The position numbers and the translations under genes were made by a program. 30,138 nucleotides of DNA from a virus. How positions within the stretch are numbered: position 1 is the first letter of the stretch; each line of letters starts with the position of its first letter. The notes under the pieces were generated by a model. It had not been told where the DNA came from. It saw only the letters and a list, made by a program, of their open reading frames with translations, and made no database searches. The DNA lies in IMG/VR virus record IMGVR_UViG_3300042451_000030, positions 1 to 30,138 of that record, one strand, 5' to 3'. This document shows, piece after piece, positions 8,501 through 14,118 of this stretch.

Positions 8501-8835
8501 TCATTTAATCTATTTAAGTTTTCTAATCCTTGTTGATTCTTAGCAAGAATAACAATGTGGTTATAAACCAAGTCTAAGGGATTATCTCCTCTTTCTGCTT
8601 TATCTCTTCTATCAAATCTATCATGAGTAATATATCCTTCTATACCAAGAATTGGTTTTATACCCTCGGCTTTTGCTGCACGATACATTGGACGATGTCC
8701 AGATAGTGCACCATGATCTGTAATGGCTATGGCTGTCATGCCGTTTTGTTTTGCACGTTTGCAGTACTCTTCTGGAGTTGCAACACCATCCATTAATGAA
8801 TAATGTGTGTGAACGTGTAATGGAACGTAATTCAA
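5557..8835 (-). CDS. dnaE: DNA polymerase III alpha subunit (DnaE type) with PHP domain
   Basis: The phage replicative polymerase, 1092 residues. The N-terminal PHP domain has all expected metal ligands (H7, H9, D16, H41, E66, H93, C143, D207, H209), so it may be an active proofreading exonuclease. The Pol III palm has GPGRGSAAGS (380-389), catalytic PDIDSD (D422, D424) and IKLDVLGLKTL (D569). The helix-hairpin-helix region (AVQALNAIGALAF) is followed by KENLYEYL, possibly a degenerate clamp-binding site. Two OB-like segments end the protein. The start is TTG at 8835-8833 with AAAGG 7 bases upstream; the stop of the SSB gene is in the same frame. No clamp gene is present in the window. Confidence 0.95.
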   Translation of the reverse strand: MNYVPLHVHTHYSLMDGVATPEEYCKRAKQNGMTAIAITDHGALSGHRPMYRAAKAEGIKPILGIEGYITHDRFDRRDKAERGDNPLDLVYNHIVILAKNQQGLENLNRLNEIGWTEGFYKKPRIDFEVLEKYKDGLIVLSACMSGLIAKALEHKEYAEAKRLLTWFKNTFGDDFYVEVMPHNSKELNNELLEIADSMDIKSVVTPDCHHSTVDQKVVQEIMLLLNTHAKLDKEARFEKSQKIDDIMKRLDYLYGADRPMSFRSFDIHLLSYEEMKQQMNMQGIKREDIYTNSLEIADKIEEYDIKSGLDLLPTKIDDPHMGLVDLVLKGLTEKGLYDKPEYRERMQEELDIIKDKNFSPYFLIVSNMLNWAKSQGILVGPGRGSAAGSLVCYALGITDVDPLKYGLLFFRFVNPERNDFPDIDSDIADSRRDELKGYLEEEYKNVASIATFLEFRGKGIVRDVSRAFNIPLSDVNKVLKNVDDWDEFTSSKNAQWFRMKYPEVVKYGEQLRGRIRGTGIHAAGVVTAKDSIFKYAPMETRVAPGSKDRIPVVAVDMNEAADIGLIKLDVLGLKTLTVIDETIKTIKQRHKVDVKLNSIDLNDKKVYEMLSDGRTKGVFQCEATPYTNLLVKMGVSNLDELAASNALVRPGAMNTIGKTYLARKHGKTITEYIHPIMQEFTKDTYGCVLYQEQVMQACVYLGGMSMAEADKVRKIIGKKKDAKEFDEFKDRFVVGASKHVTPFKAEALWHDFEAHAGYSFNKSHAVAYSMLSYWTAWLKYYYPIEFMYCLLKNEQDKDARTEYLIEAKKMGISVKLPHVNESDSDFTIEGKGIRVGLSSIKWISDLVASKIIARRPYTSYEEFTSLASKKGSSINIRAVQALNAIGALAFPDNLRQESVVKENLYEYLNLPEFTTSVPPHYYAYIDDIEDFDETDVHIIMGVVKNIKRGKGWSRIEIMDATGMLGVFDEEDTKIEQGKTYLFLVGANRISEAIIIDEIKNFTTNSLVKFLNYKSLPYSGEEYYVLSFKPRVTKAGKKMAHMIVANSDREMKPIIVFPRQFSEGYMKCEPGTAVKMTFGKSEDGSLILNEVSK

Positions 8836-8862
8836 GCCATAGCCTTTCAGGTTATCTTTCTC

Positions 8863-9513
8863 TTACCACTCTGCTGCTGCAGATGTTGCTGGATTATCAA
8901 AGCCCAAATAAAATGCTTCTTGTTCTGCATAAGGAACTTTTCTTAATGCATTTTCAATATTTGGAAATTCATATTTTGACCAGTCAAATGGTTCTGCATC
9001 TTGCTTAAGTGGAATAAGAGTATATGTAGTTTCTGTACCCTTACCACTACGCTTTAGTTTCCAAGTCATATTTGATAGACTTTGTGACTCTGAAGCATAT
9101 TCTCTGATAGTATTAAATGTTGCTGACTTAGCAACTCCCATACTCCAAATTGCAACATATGGTTCGTTAATTGCATCATCTACTAGAACGCTTGTGTAAA
9201 ACCTTAAACGTCCACCCCATCCAGCCTTTGGATCTTTTCTGTGCATTTCTTCTGCCCAGTCTCTACCCTCTGTGTCAACAGTGTCTATAGCCTTACGCTT
9301 ATAGTCTTTTGGATTTGTGTGTTCTTTTACAACAAGACTTAATCCACGCTTTTCTTCATAATGTGGTGAGTCTGCATCTAATTCTGCAACGAACCTAATT
9401 TGTACACTTTGTCCATCATCAAGTTTTAACCACTTAATTTTTGGACCATTGTTATCATATTTTGGTTTATCAACAATTGCTTCTATATTTTTTAACCCTC
9501 TTATAATTGCCAT
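8863..9513 (-). CDS. ssb: Single-stranded DNA-binding protein (probable)
   Basis: A 216-residue protein just upstream of the polymerase. It resembles the gp32/gp2.5-like SSBs annotated in actinobacteriophages: an N-terminal DGQSVQIRFVAEL strand pair, a central WSMGVAKSATFNTI segment and the diagnostic MTWKLKRSGKGTETTYTLIP stretch of an OB-like fold. The gp32 zinc cysteines are absent. The C-terminus is only mildly acidic (AAAEW). AAGGAG lies 6 bases before the ATG at 9513. The gene follows a strong promoter (9553-9582) and heads a ssb-dnaE-recA run, so it would be well expressed. A different replication accessory role is possible. Confidence 0.65.
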   Translation of the reverse strand: MAIIRGLKNIEAIVDKPKYDNNGPKIKWLKLDDGQSVQIRFVAELDADSPHYEEKRGLSLVVKEHTNPKDYKRKAIDTVDTEGRDWAEEMHRKDPKAGWGGRLRFYTSVLVDDAINEPYVAIWSMGVAKSATFNTIREYASESQSLSNMTWKLKRSGKGTETTYTLIPLKQDAEPFDWSKYEFPNIENALRKVPYAEQEAFYLGFDNPATSAAAEW

Positions 9514-9550
9514 ATTTCTCCTTAGTGTTTGTCCTATAAATGGACTTACC

Positions 9551-10507
9551 TTATTGTAGCATTGACATGACTATATTGTCAAACCCTAAAACAAAATCTT
9601 TTAATTCTTTATCAGACAAATCGGACACATCTTTAACACCACTTGGAAGTTTTGCTACTACACATCTACTAGATCCAAGATCGGTTATTAGTTTATTAGA
9701 CATATTAGTTCCAGCATCGTCATTATCACCTAATGCAATAACTTGATTAAAATATTGTTTTAATAGTTTTCTTTGTTCTTTAGATATTGTTGCACCTAAA
9801 GTAGCAACTGCATGAGCACCGACCTGTTCTAGTCTAATGGCATCAAATGATGACTCAACAACAAATATTTTATCTACTCTTTTATTTCTAAATAGGTTAA
9901 ACAAAGTTTTACTTTTAGGAAGATCTACTGAGTTTTTAAATCTTTTTCCTTCTATTGACCTTCCAACAAAACCTAGACATATTCCGTCTGGTGAATGCAC
10001 TGGGATAATTACCATGTCTTGATTTGTTGAATATCCTAACTTATATCTATCAATACTATCTTTATTTATGCCTCTGTCATTAAAATATTTCATAGCCCTA
10101 ACATTTGTAAAAACATTTTCATGTAATCTTTCTATTACTTCTAAATCATATTGTATAAAAGTGTTTGTTTTTTCAAGGGTACTTGATATTTGATCTATAA
10201 GATTTCTACTATCTGCCTTTGAATCTATCAATCTCATTACTTCAAAATAAGATTTTTTACTAATCTGCATAATAACTTCTATTAAATTTTTAGATTCCTG
10301 ACAAGAAAAACACCAAAATATTCCAGTCTCTTTTGAAACCTCCCCTGCTGGAGATCTATAGTTATTATGAAAAGGACAAAAAATCATCAAATCATTATCT
10401 AGTTCGTATTGAATATCTATGCCAGCGGCTATAAGACTTCGCTTGACTTGTTCTTCTGAGTAGTAGGTAACATTACTGGACTGTTTTTGTCTATTCCTGC
10501 TATACAC
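9551..10507 (-). CDS. dnaG: DnaG-like primase (short form)
   Basis: A 318-residue primase that would lay down RNA primers at the phage fork. The CHC2 zinc-binding domain has C44, H47, C66 and C69 (FCPFHNN and FWCFSC). The TOPRIM catalytic core has VVESSFDAIR (E218) and ALGDNDDAG (D261, D263). It is much shorter than bacterial DnaG (about 580) and lacks the C-terminal DnaB-binding domain. The start is GTG at 10507-10505, with AAGGA 9 bases upstream, inside the previous gene; the 79-base overlap is unusually long. A perfect consensus promoter at 10570-10598 lies just upstream. Confidence 0.88.
   Translation of the reverse strand: MYSRNRQKQSSNVTYYSEEQVKRSLIAAGIDIQYELDNDLMIFCPFHNNYRSPAGEVSKETGIFWCFSCQESKNLIEVIMQISKKSYFEVMRLIDSKADSRNLIDQISSTLEKTNTFIQYDLEVIERLHENVFTNVRAMKYFNDRGINKDSIDRYKLGYSTNQDMVIIPVHSPDGICLGFVGRSIEGKRFKNSVDLPKSKTLFNLFRNKRVDKIFVVESSFDAIRLEQVGAHAVATLGATISKEQRKLLKQYFNQVIALGDNDDAGTNMSNKLITDLGSSRCVVAKLPSGVKDVSDLSDKELKDFVLGFDNIVMSMLQ
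9553..9582 (-). promoter_or_regulatory. Strong sigma70-type promoter for ssb-dnaE-recA
   Basis: On the minus strand: TTGACA (9582-9577), an 18-base spacer ending in TGC, then TACAAT (9558-9553). This combines a perfect -35, a 5/6 -10 and an extended TGn. The -10 overlaps the stop codon of the primase gene. The expected start is near 9546, giving a leader of about 33 bases with AAGGAG before the SSB start. Confidence 0.75.
9562..9582. repeat. Inverted repeat overlapping the ssb promoter (possible operator)
   Basis: TTGACA (9562-9567) and TGTCAA (9577-9582) form perfect 6-base arms around a 9-base centre. One arm is the -35 box of the minus-strand promoter and the other lies in its spacer, the usual place for a repressor or activator site. 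The arms are short, so chance is possible. Confidence 0.4.
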
Positions 10508-10740
10508 TTTGCTCTATCCTTACCAACATGTACCCCATAAACTGATAGTCTAAAATTGAATGCTTTACCATTATACGACAATGTAAAGTCTGTGTCAATA
10601 TCATATCTAGGAACGTATCCGTTATTTCTCATAGCAGACTCAAGCATAAATATGTATTGCTGTTTTAACCTAACAATTTGAGAATCATCATGGATCTCGC
10701 CTTCAAGGTCAAATTTTTTTATTGACTTATGACTATACAT
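10429..10740 (-). CDS. Conserved hypothetical protein, 103 aa
   Basis: I know no function. The protein begins with a charged helix (residues about 5-37), then a beta-rich part (GYVPRYDIDTDFTL, then FNFRLSVYGVHVGK), then a polar tail. The YxPRYDID and LSVYGVYVG-like blocks look like a family seen in actinobacteriophage replication modules, but that is from memory of patterns. TATAAT lies exactly 6 bases before the ATG, so its mRNA may be leaderless. Its last 79 bases overlap the primase gene in another frame, and a perfect promoter is embedded in its coding sequence. Confidence 0.7.
   Translation of the reverse strand: MYSHKSIKKFDLEGEIHDDSQIVRLKQQYIFMLESAMRNNGYVPRYDIDTDFTLSYNGKAFNFRLSVYGVHVGKDRAKCIAGIDKNSPVMLPTTQKNKSSEVL
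10570..10598 (-). promoter_or_regulatory. Perfect consensus sigma70 promoter upstream of primase
   Basis: On the minus strand: TTGACA (10598-10593), exactly 17 bases, then TATAAT (10575-10570). All twelve consensus bases match at the ideal spacing. It lies inside the 103-aa gene (coding the IDTDFTLSYN segment). The expected start is near 10563, about 56 bases before the primase GTG. Confidence 0.7.
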
Positions 10741-10746
10741 GTAATA

Positions 10747-10777
10747 ATTATATAGTTATATTATGATTTGTCTTCAA
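10747..10777 (-). promoter_or_regulatory. Promoter predicting a leaderless mRNA (103-aa gene)
   Basis: TATAAT (10752-10747) lies exactly 6 bases before the ATG at 10740-10738, so a start 7 bases after the -10 would be the A of the ATG. A weak -35, TTGAAG (10777-10772), sits 19 bases upstream. No ribosome-binding site is visible in the short gap after the dnaB stop. Confidence 0.5.
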
Positions 10778-11987
10778 AATCCTTATATAAGAATCTTCCA
10801 GAGTCAAAGTCAACATCTATCATAAAGTCTCCACAAAATCCATGTCTATTCTTTCTAAAAGCACATTCAAGAATAGATGTGCCCTGAGCACGTCCAAGTG
10901 CTAAAACCCAATCAGCATCATAAGCCAACTGCTTTGACCAAGCAACCTGACCAAGTGATGGGACACTGTTCATGTCTGTAGCATCATCTGGTGTTGCAGA
11001 TGCAATAGCAACAATAGGAACCTGTGCAGATATTGCCAATACTTTTAATTCTCTTGAAATACTTTTAATTTTTACAACTTCATTATCTGTTGGAACATTT
11101 GATTGCATTAATTGAATATAGTCTACAAATACAATGTCTGGTGAATATTGATCTATCTTTCCTCTTAATACAGAAGTAGATAATTCCCCTACCCCGTCAT
11201 TTGAGACAATATGAAATGGTGGCATACCACTTAAATGTTGTTTTCCCCAAAGATTAAAAGACTCTTCATCTACTTGTCCAGATGTAAGTTTTCTATGTGA
11301 AAACATTCCTTGACCCATAATTGTATACACACGATTTCTAACTTCTTTTTCTGTCATTTCAAGAGATATTACTAAAGGTCTTCTTCCATTTTTCCATGCT
11401 TGAACAGCCATAAAAAGTGCGAGCCAAGACTTACCAATAGCAGGATAAGCAAGAAGAATGCCAAACTGACCAGGAGTAATGCCTGCTGGAAGATAGTTAT
11501 CAAACCCCGCAAGACCTGTTTTAATACCATAATTACCTTTTTCATTTAACTCCTTTATGTATTTAAAATGTGCAACAGCATCTTCAATATCTGTAGCATC
11601 AACATCTCTAATATCTGCAGTAATTTTTTTTAACTCAGAAGTCTTTCCAATTAAATTATTCAATGCATCGTTTGGCTTATTGTCTTGTAATTGTTTAGCG
11701 GTAGACATCAAGACTCCGCTTAAACTATCTTGCAAAAAAGAAGTTCTTAACTCTTCTAAATGATATTTTGTATTTCCTATTTCTCCAACTGGATTAAAGT
11801 CTTTAAACTTTTCTACCACCAAAGACATAGATGGCACTACAGAATTTTGTTCGCTGTATTGCTTTATAAAATCCCAAACATCTTTATGAGTTCTAAATAA
11901 ACTATCTGGATTTGCCTGTAACAAAACATATATTTGCTTATCTTTCAATACGGCTGAAAGAACTTTTGCTTCTAAATCTACAGACAT
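10761..11987 (-). CDS. dnaB: Replicative DNA helicase, DnaB type
   Basis: The fork helicase, about 408 residues. It has a small N-terminal helical domain (about 1-95) and a linker. The RecA-like motor domain follows, with Walker A AYPAIGKS (about 180-187; alanine at the first position is normal for DnaB), the SLEMTEKEV motif, Walker B IVFVDYIQLM (about 285-294) and an arginine-finger-like RKNRHG near the C-terminus. I prefer ATG at 11987 because it forms a TAATG junction with the upstream stop. TTG at 11999 would add MAKV-type residues but has its AAAGGA site directly against it. It lies in a run with the possible loader and the primase. Confidence 0.92.
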   Translation of the reverse strand: MSVDLEAKVLSAVLKDKQIYVLLQANPDSLFRTHKDVWDFIKQYSEQNSVVPSMSLVVEKFKDFNPVGEIGNTKYHLEELRTSFLQDSLSGVLMSTAKQLQDNKPNDALNNLIGKTSELKKITADIRDVDATDIEDAVAHFKYIKELNEKGNYGIKTGLAGFDNYLPAGITPGQFGILLAYPAIGKSWLALFMAVQAWKNGRRPLVISLEMTEKEVRNRVYTIMGQGMFSHRKLTSGQVDEESFNLWGKQHLSGMPPFHIVSNDGVGELSTSVLRGKIDQYSPDIVFVDYIQLMQSNVPTDNEVVKIKSISRELKVLAISAQVPIVAIASATPDDATDMNSVPSLGQVAWSKQLAYDADWVLALGRAQGTSILECAFRKNRHGFCGDFMIDVDFDSGRFLYKDFEDKS

Positions 11988-12307
11988 TACTTTAGCCAAT
12001 CCTTTGCTTGTTGCCTTAAAATCATTCTAACCCTACTATCTTCATCTCTTAAATTTTTAGCCTTATATATTTTATCAGCATTATTTTTAAACCAAAGCCA
12101 TGATGGTGTTAAAGAAACCTCAAAATAATAATTCATTAACTTATAACACTCATCAACTGTATATGAATCTATTAATGCTTGTGCTGCATACTGCTCAGTA
12201 TATCTATTTAGTTTATGATCTAAACCTTTTTGTTTTAAACGTTTTTCAAACTCACTAAGAAACTTATGTTTAACCTGATTCTTTGTTAGTTTTTTTTCTT
12301 CTGACAC
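11987..12307 (-). CDS. Hypothetical helical protein, possible helicase loader
   Basis: A 106-residue basic, all-helical protein directly upstream of and coupled (TAATG) to dnaB. Notable features are LTKNQVKHKFLSEFEKRLKQ, a central TVDECYKLMNYYFE helix, an aromatic SWLWFKNNADKIY block and a basic C-terminal end (MILRQQAKDWLK). Small helical proteins beside phage DnaB genes are often loaders or replisome organisers, and the W-x-F-x-N-x-D pattern recalls that group. I see no motif that settles it. The start is GTG at 12307 in a TAGTG junction. Confidence 0.6.
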   Translation of the reverse strand: MSEEKKLTKNQVKHKFLSEFEKRLKQKGLDHKLNRYTEQYAAQALIDSYTVDECYKLMNYYFEVSLTPSWLWFKNNADKIYKAKNLRDEDSRVRMILRQQAKDWLK

Positions 12308-12507
12308 TATTCTAATTCTTTCTTAGCCTCGTCTACTTTGGCAATAACTTGTTCTTCAACAAATTTATAAACACGATCCATTGCTAAATCCATTGTTTCA
12401 CCTTCTCTAAGAAAATCTGTACAACCTAAATCAACTCTTAGACTTTGAAAATTTCCTAAATTAAGTGTATAACCAAGTGTTACCGATACGTTAGTTTTAT
12501 CTGACAT
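12307..12507 (-). CDS. Conserved hypothetical protein, about 66 aa
   Basis: A small protein starting MSDKTNVSVTLGYTLNLGN, probably a beta-hairpin followed by a long acidic helix (AMDRVYKFVEEQVIAKVDEA). No known domain. Start choice is uncertain. ATG at 12507 is reported, but in-frame GTG codons at 12516 and 12513 lie closer to the GAGGAA ribosome-site candidate and would add a few residues while overlapping the previous gene. The NLGNF-x-SLRVDLG pattern looks conserved in phage replication modules, by general impression only. It ends in a TAGTG junction with the putative loader. Confidence 0.6.
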   Translation of the reverse strand: MSDKTNVSVTLGYTLNLGNFQSLRVDLGCTDFLREGETMDLAMDRVYKFVEEQVIAKVDEAKKELE

Positions 12508-12509
12508 AA

Positions 12510-13055
12510 TCACCACGTTTCCTCTGCCCAGACGGGAATAAATTCTCCGTCTTTAGTTTGTGTATATAACATAATAGCATCTCCTATCAAAGAACGCAAG
12601 TCCTTTTCAGTAGGAACATTTTTACCTATTGTTATTTGTCCGTCTTTTCTTGGCCTTCCCACATGAATATTACACATTCCCTCACGAATATTAAACAAAT
12701 CATCTTCTGAGTAATAAGACATTTTTTGCCACTTTCTTTCACCGTTCAAAGTTGCACCAGTAGGTGGTGGTATCAACTGAGCCTTTATAAGTCTTTCAAA
12801 CTGAATTCTAGATTTTTTAAAAATTTTAATTGTATTTCCTATTGTAAAAGCCCTTTTTCTGTGCTTTCTAAAGTCAGATAATAGCATAGACTGATCCTTA
12901 TCTTGAGCATAATTGTATAGATATACTATGTTGCTAGCCCTATTAGAATGAACAACTCTAACTAAATTTTTATTCAAAAAGAATATAGTTCTACTTGCCT
13001 CTATATTATGCTGCCATTCTTTTTTGCTCTGGCTTTTTCTAATTTCATTATCCAT
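12510..13055 (-). CDS. AT-hook DNA-binding protein
   Basis: A 181-residue basic protein. An AT-hook core, HVGRPRKDG (residues 131-139), follows a possible winged or MerR-like helical segment (KMSYYSEDDLFNIREGM). A central KKSRIQFERLIKAQLIPPP stretch is basic. The C-terminus has PTEKDLRSLIGDAIMLY and an aromatic end (FIPVWAEETW). AT-hooks bind the minor groove of A/T tracts, which suits this A/T-rich genome. It precedes the helicase genes, so a role in origin recognition, transcription control or genome organisation is plausible but unproven. ATG at 13055 overlaps the zinc-ribbon gene by 55 bases. Confidence 0.7.
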   Translation of the reverse strand: MDNEIRKSQSKKEWQHNIEASRTIFFLNKNLVRVVHSNRASNIVYLYNYAQDKDQSMLLSDFRKHRKRAFTIGNTIKIFKKSRIQFERLIKAQLIPPPTGATLNGERKWQKMSYYSEDDLFNIREGMCNIHVGRPRKDGQITIGKNVPTEKDLRSLIGDAIMLYTQTKDGEFIPVWAEETW

Positions 13056-13210
13056 CTTATTCTCTCATCAAAGGAACTAACATTATGATACATCTCTCTT
13101 TGCCCACACTTTAAACAATATAGTTCTATATGATCATAGGATAAAAATACCCTATCAACAAACATTTTACCAGAACACTTTTTACAAGTCAAGGCTTTTT
13201 TTATATTCAT
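13001..13210 (-). CDS. Zinc-ribbon protein, 69 aa
   Basis: First gene of the replication module. Two CxxC knuckles, C9/C12 (TCKKC) and C32/C35 (YCLKCG), are separated by 19 residues predicted to form beta-strands, which is a classic zinc ribbon. A basic helix follows (IRWIMKLEKARAKK). Such proteins commonly bind nucleic acid or RNA polymerase, and as the first gene after the tail operon it could be a transcription factor, but this is inference. An extended -10 sits 6 bases before the ATG, so the mRNA may be leaderless. No good ribosome site is present. Confidence 0.7.
   Translation of the reverse strand: MNIKKALTCKKCSGKMFVDRVFLSYDHIELYCLKCGQREMYHNVSSFDERIRWIMKLEKARAKKNGSII
13164..13192 (-). 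promoter_or_regulatory. Possible internal promoter before the AT-hook gene
   Basis: TTGACT (13192-13187), 17 bases, TAAAAT (13169-13164): 5/6 and 5/6 of consensus at ideal spacing, inside the zinc-ribbon gene. The expected start is near 13157, about 100 bases before the AT-hook gene. Coding sequence could produce this by chance. Confidence 0.35.
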
Positions 13211-13216
13211 CTTGAA

Positions 13217-13247
13217 ATTATATCAGACTATGATAAACCTATTGCAA
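13217..13247 (-). promoter_or_regulatory. Replication-module promoter, extended -10, predicted leaderless
   Basis: TGATATAAT (13225-13217) is an extended -10 that ends 6 bases before the ATG at 13210, so transcription should start on the ATG. TTGCAA (13247-13242) lies 19 bases upstream as a weak -35. This is the only gap (17 bases) between tail and replication genes. Confidence 0.55.
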
Positions 13248-13650
13248 TAAGGTTAATTTCTATATTTACAGAACCAGTGCTTCCTGATGGGAATTTTACT
13301 ATTCCATCTACCCTGTCTCTTGTTACTGATGTTAAAACTACTGTGGCAGCGTTACCACCAGATACTGTGCTTGTAATGTTGGTAATTCCAGCCACTGCGA
13401 CTGGAACAGAGTTAAAACTTGGATAGAAGAATGAAAAACTTTGTTCTGGGGAGGTAGTAATGTTATTAATAGATATAGACTGAACCTCTCCGTAAAATTT
13501 TAAAGAACTGGTGCTAGCCTTTGTTTTATTTATACTAGACTGACTAGCGGTATTTTGTGTTGTTTGAAGATCCCCAATTGCATCTACTATAGAAGACAGC
13601 AGGGTTACATCTATTGGTTGACCACGACTAGGTGTGTTTATAGTTGCCAT
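13228..13650 (-). CDS. Minor tail/fibre protein with lectin-like C-terminal domain (probable)
   Basis: A 140-residue Ser/Thr/Asn-rich protein at the end of the tail operon. The N-terminal half is helical (VTLLSSIVDAIGDLQTTQN). The C-terminal half is all-beta: FYGEVQSI, FFYPSFNSVPVAVAGI, TVVLTSVTRDRVDG and INLIAIGL. This order of strands resembles H-type-lectin-like trimeric tips of tail fibres, which bind surface sugars. An extended -10 lies just before its ATG. It may be a receptor-binding tip, but the family call is by pattern only. Confidence 0.55.
   Translation of the reverse strand: MATINTPSRGQPIDVTLLSSIVDAIGDLQTTQNTASQSSINKTKASTSSLKFYGEVQSISINNITTSPEQSFSFFYPSFNSVPVAVAGITNITSTVSGGNAATVVLTSVTRDRVDGIVKFPSGSTGSVNIEINLIAIGLS
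13236..13254. repeat. Imperfect palindrome at the replication promoter
   Basis: The arms AACCTATT and AATAAGGTT pair around a GC centre with one extra base. The site covers the -35 region of the 13217 promoter and also codes for the last residues of the tail protein. It could be an operator. It has no T-run after it, so it is not a terminator. Confidence 0.35.
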
Positions 13651-13659
13651 ATTGTATCC

Positions 13660-13668
13660 ATTATATCA
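13660..13668 (-). promoter_or_regulatory. Extended -10 element before the 140-aa tail protein
   Basis: TGATATAAT (13668-13660) in the 18-base gap between two tail genes, 9 bases before the ATG. No -35 is recognisable. The mRNA leader would be only 2 to 4 bases. The element is nearly identical to the one at 13217. Confidence 0.4.
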
Positions 13669-14118
13669 CTATAGGGTTATAATTTCAGTTTCAAACAATT
13701 TGTATATATCGTCTTCTGAAGGTGGTATTGGATACGAAGGCATCTGTACCTTTATTTGAACATAGTCGGCTAAAACTGGAACATTGATGATTATACTATT
13801 TCCACTGTTTCTTTTAAAAAAAGTGTAGTTTCCAGTTTGATCCCAGTCTATAAATATGTCATGATTTTCTACGTCAGTTAACGGCATAACATCATCCCAA
13901 GAAAGTGTTATAGTTTTTTGTCCATAAGTTGTTGTGTTGATATCAAATGTGTATGAAGCACTTGCACTGGCAACTTGACCTGTGCTATCAAGAACAAATA
14001 TTGGAGACCACTCAGAAATTTCGTTATAGTCTTTTGTTGTTATTCTAAATCTAACTTTATGTTTTCCATCTTGACCAGGGTATGGTAATTTATCTACTGG
14101 AATAATAACTCTAGGCAT
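13669..14118 (-). CDS. Minor tail protein with fibronectin-III-like fold (probable)
   Basis: A 149-residue beta-rich protein. The segment KHKVRFRITTKDYNEISEWSP (residues about 19-38) followed by KTITLSWDDV and YVQIKVQMPS looks like an Ig/FN3-type sandwich as found on phage tail proteins. The N-terminus MPRVIIPVDKLPYPGQDG is proline-rich. No enzymatic motif is present. TAATG junction with the upstream fibre gene. Likely a structural or adhesion component of the tail tip; the exact role is not visible. Confidence 0.5.
   Translation of the reverse strand: MPRVIIPVDKLPYPGQDGKHKVRFRITTKDYNEISEWSPIFVLDSTGQVASASASYTFDINTTTYGQKTITLSWDDVMPLTDVENHDIFIDWDQTGNYTFFKRNSGNSIIINVPVLADYVQIKVQMPSYPIPPSEDDIYKLFETEIITL

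Noticed and set aside
13236-13254. Palindrome read as an intrinsic terminator of the tail operon
   Set aside because: The stem is A/T-rich and no T-run follows on the minus strand, so it was kept only as a possible operator.
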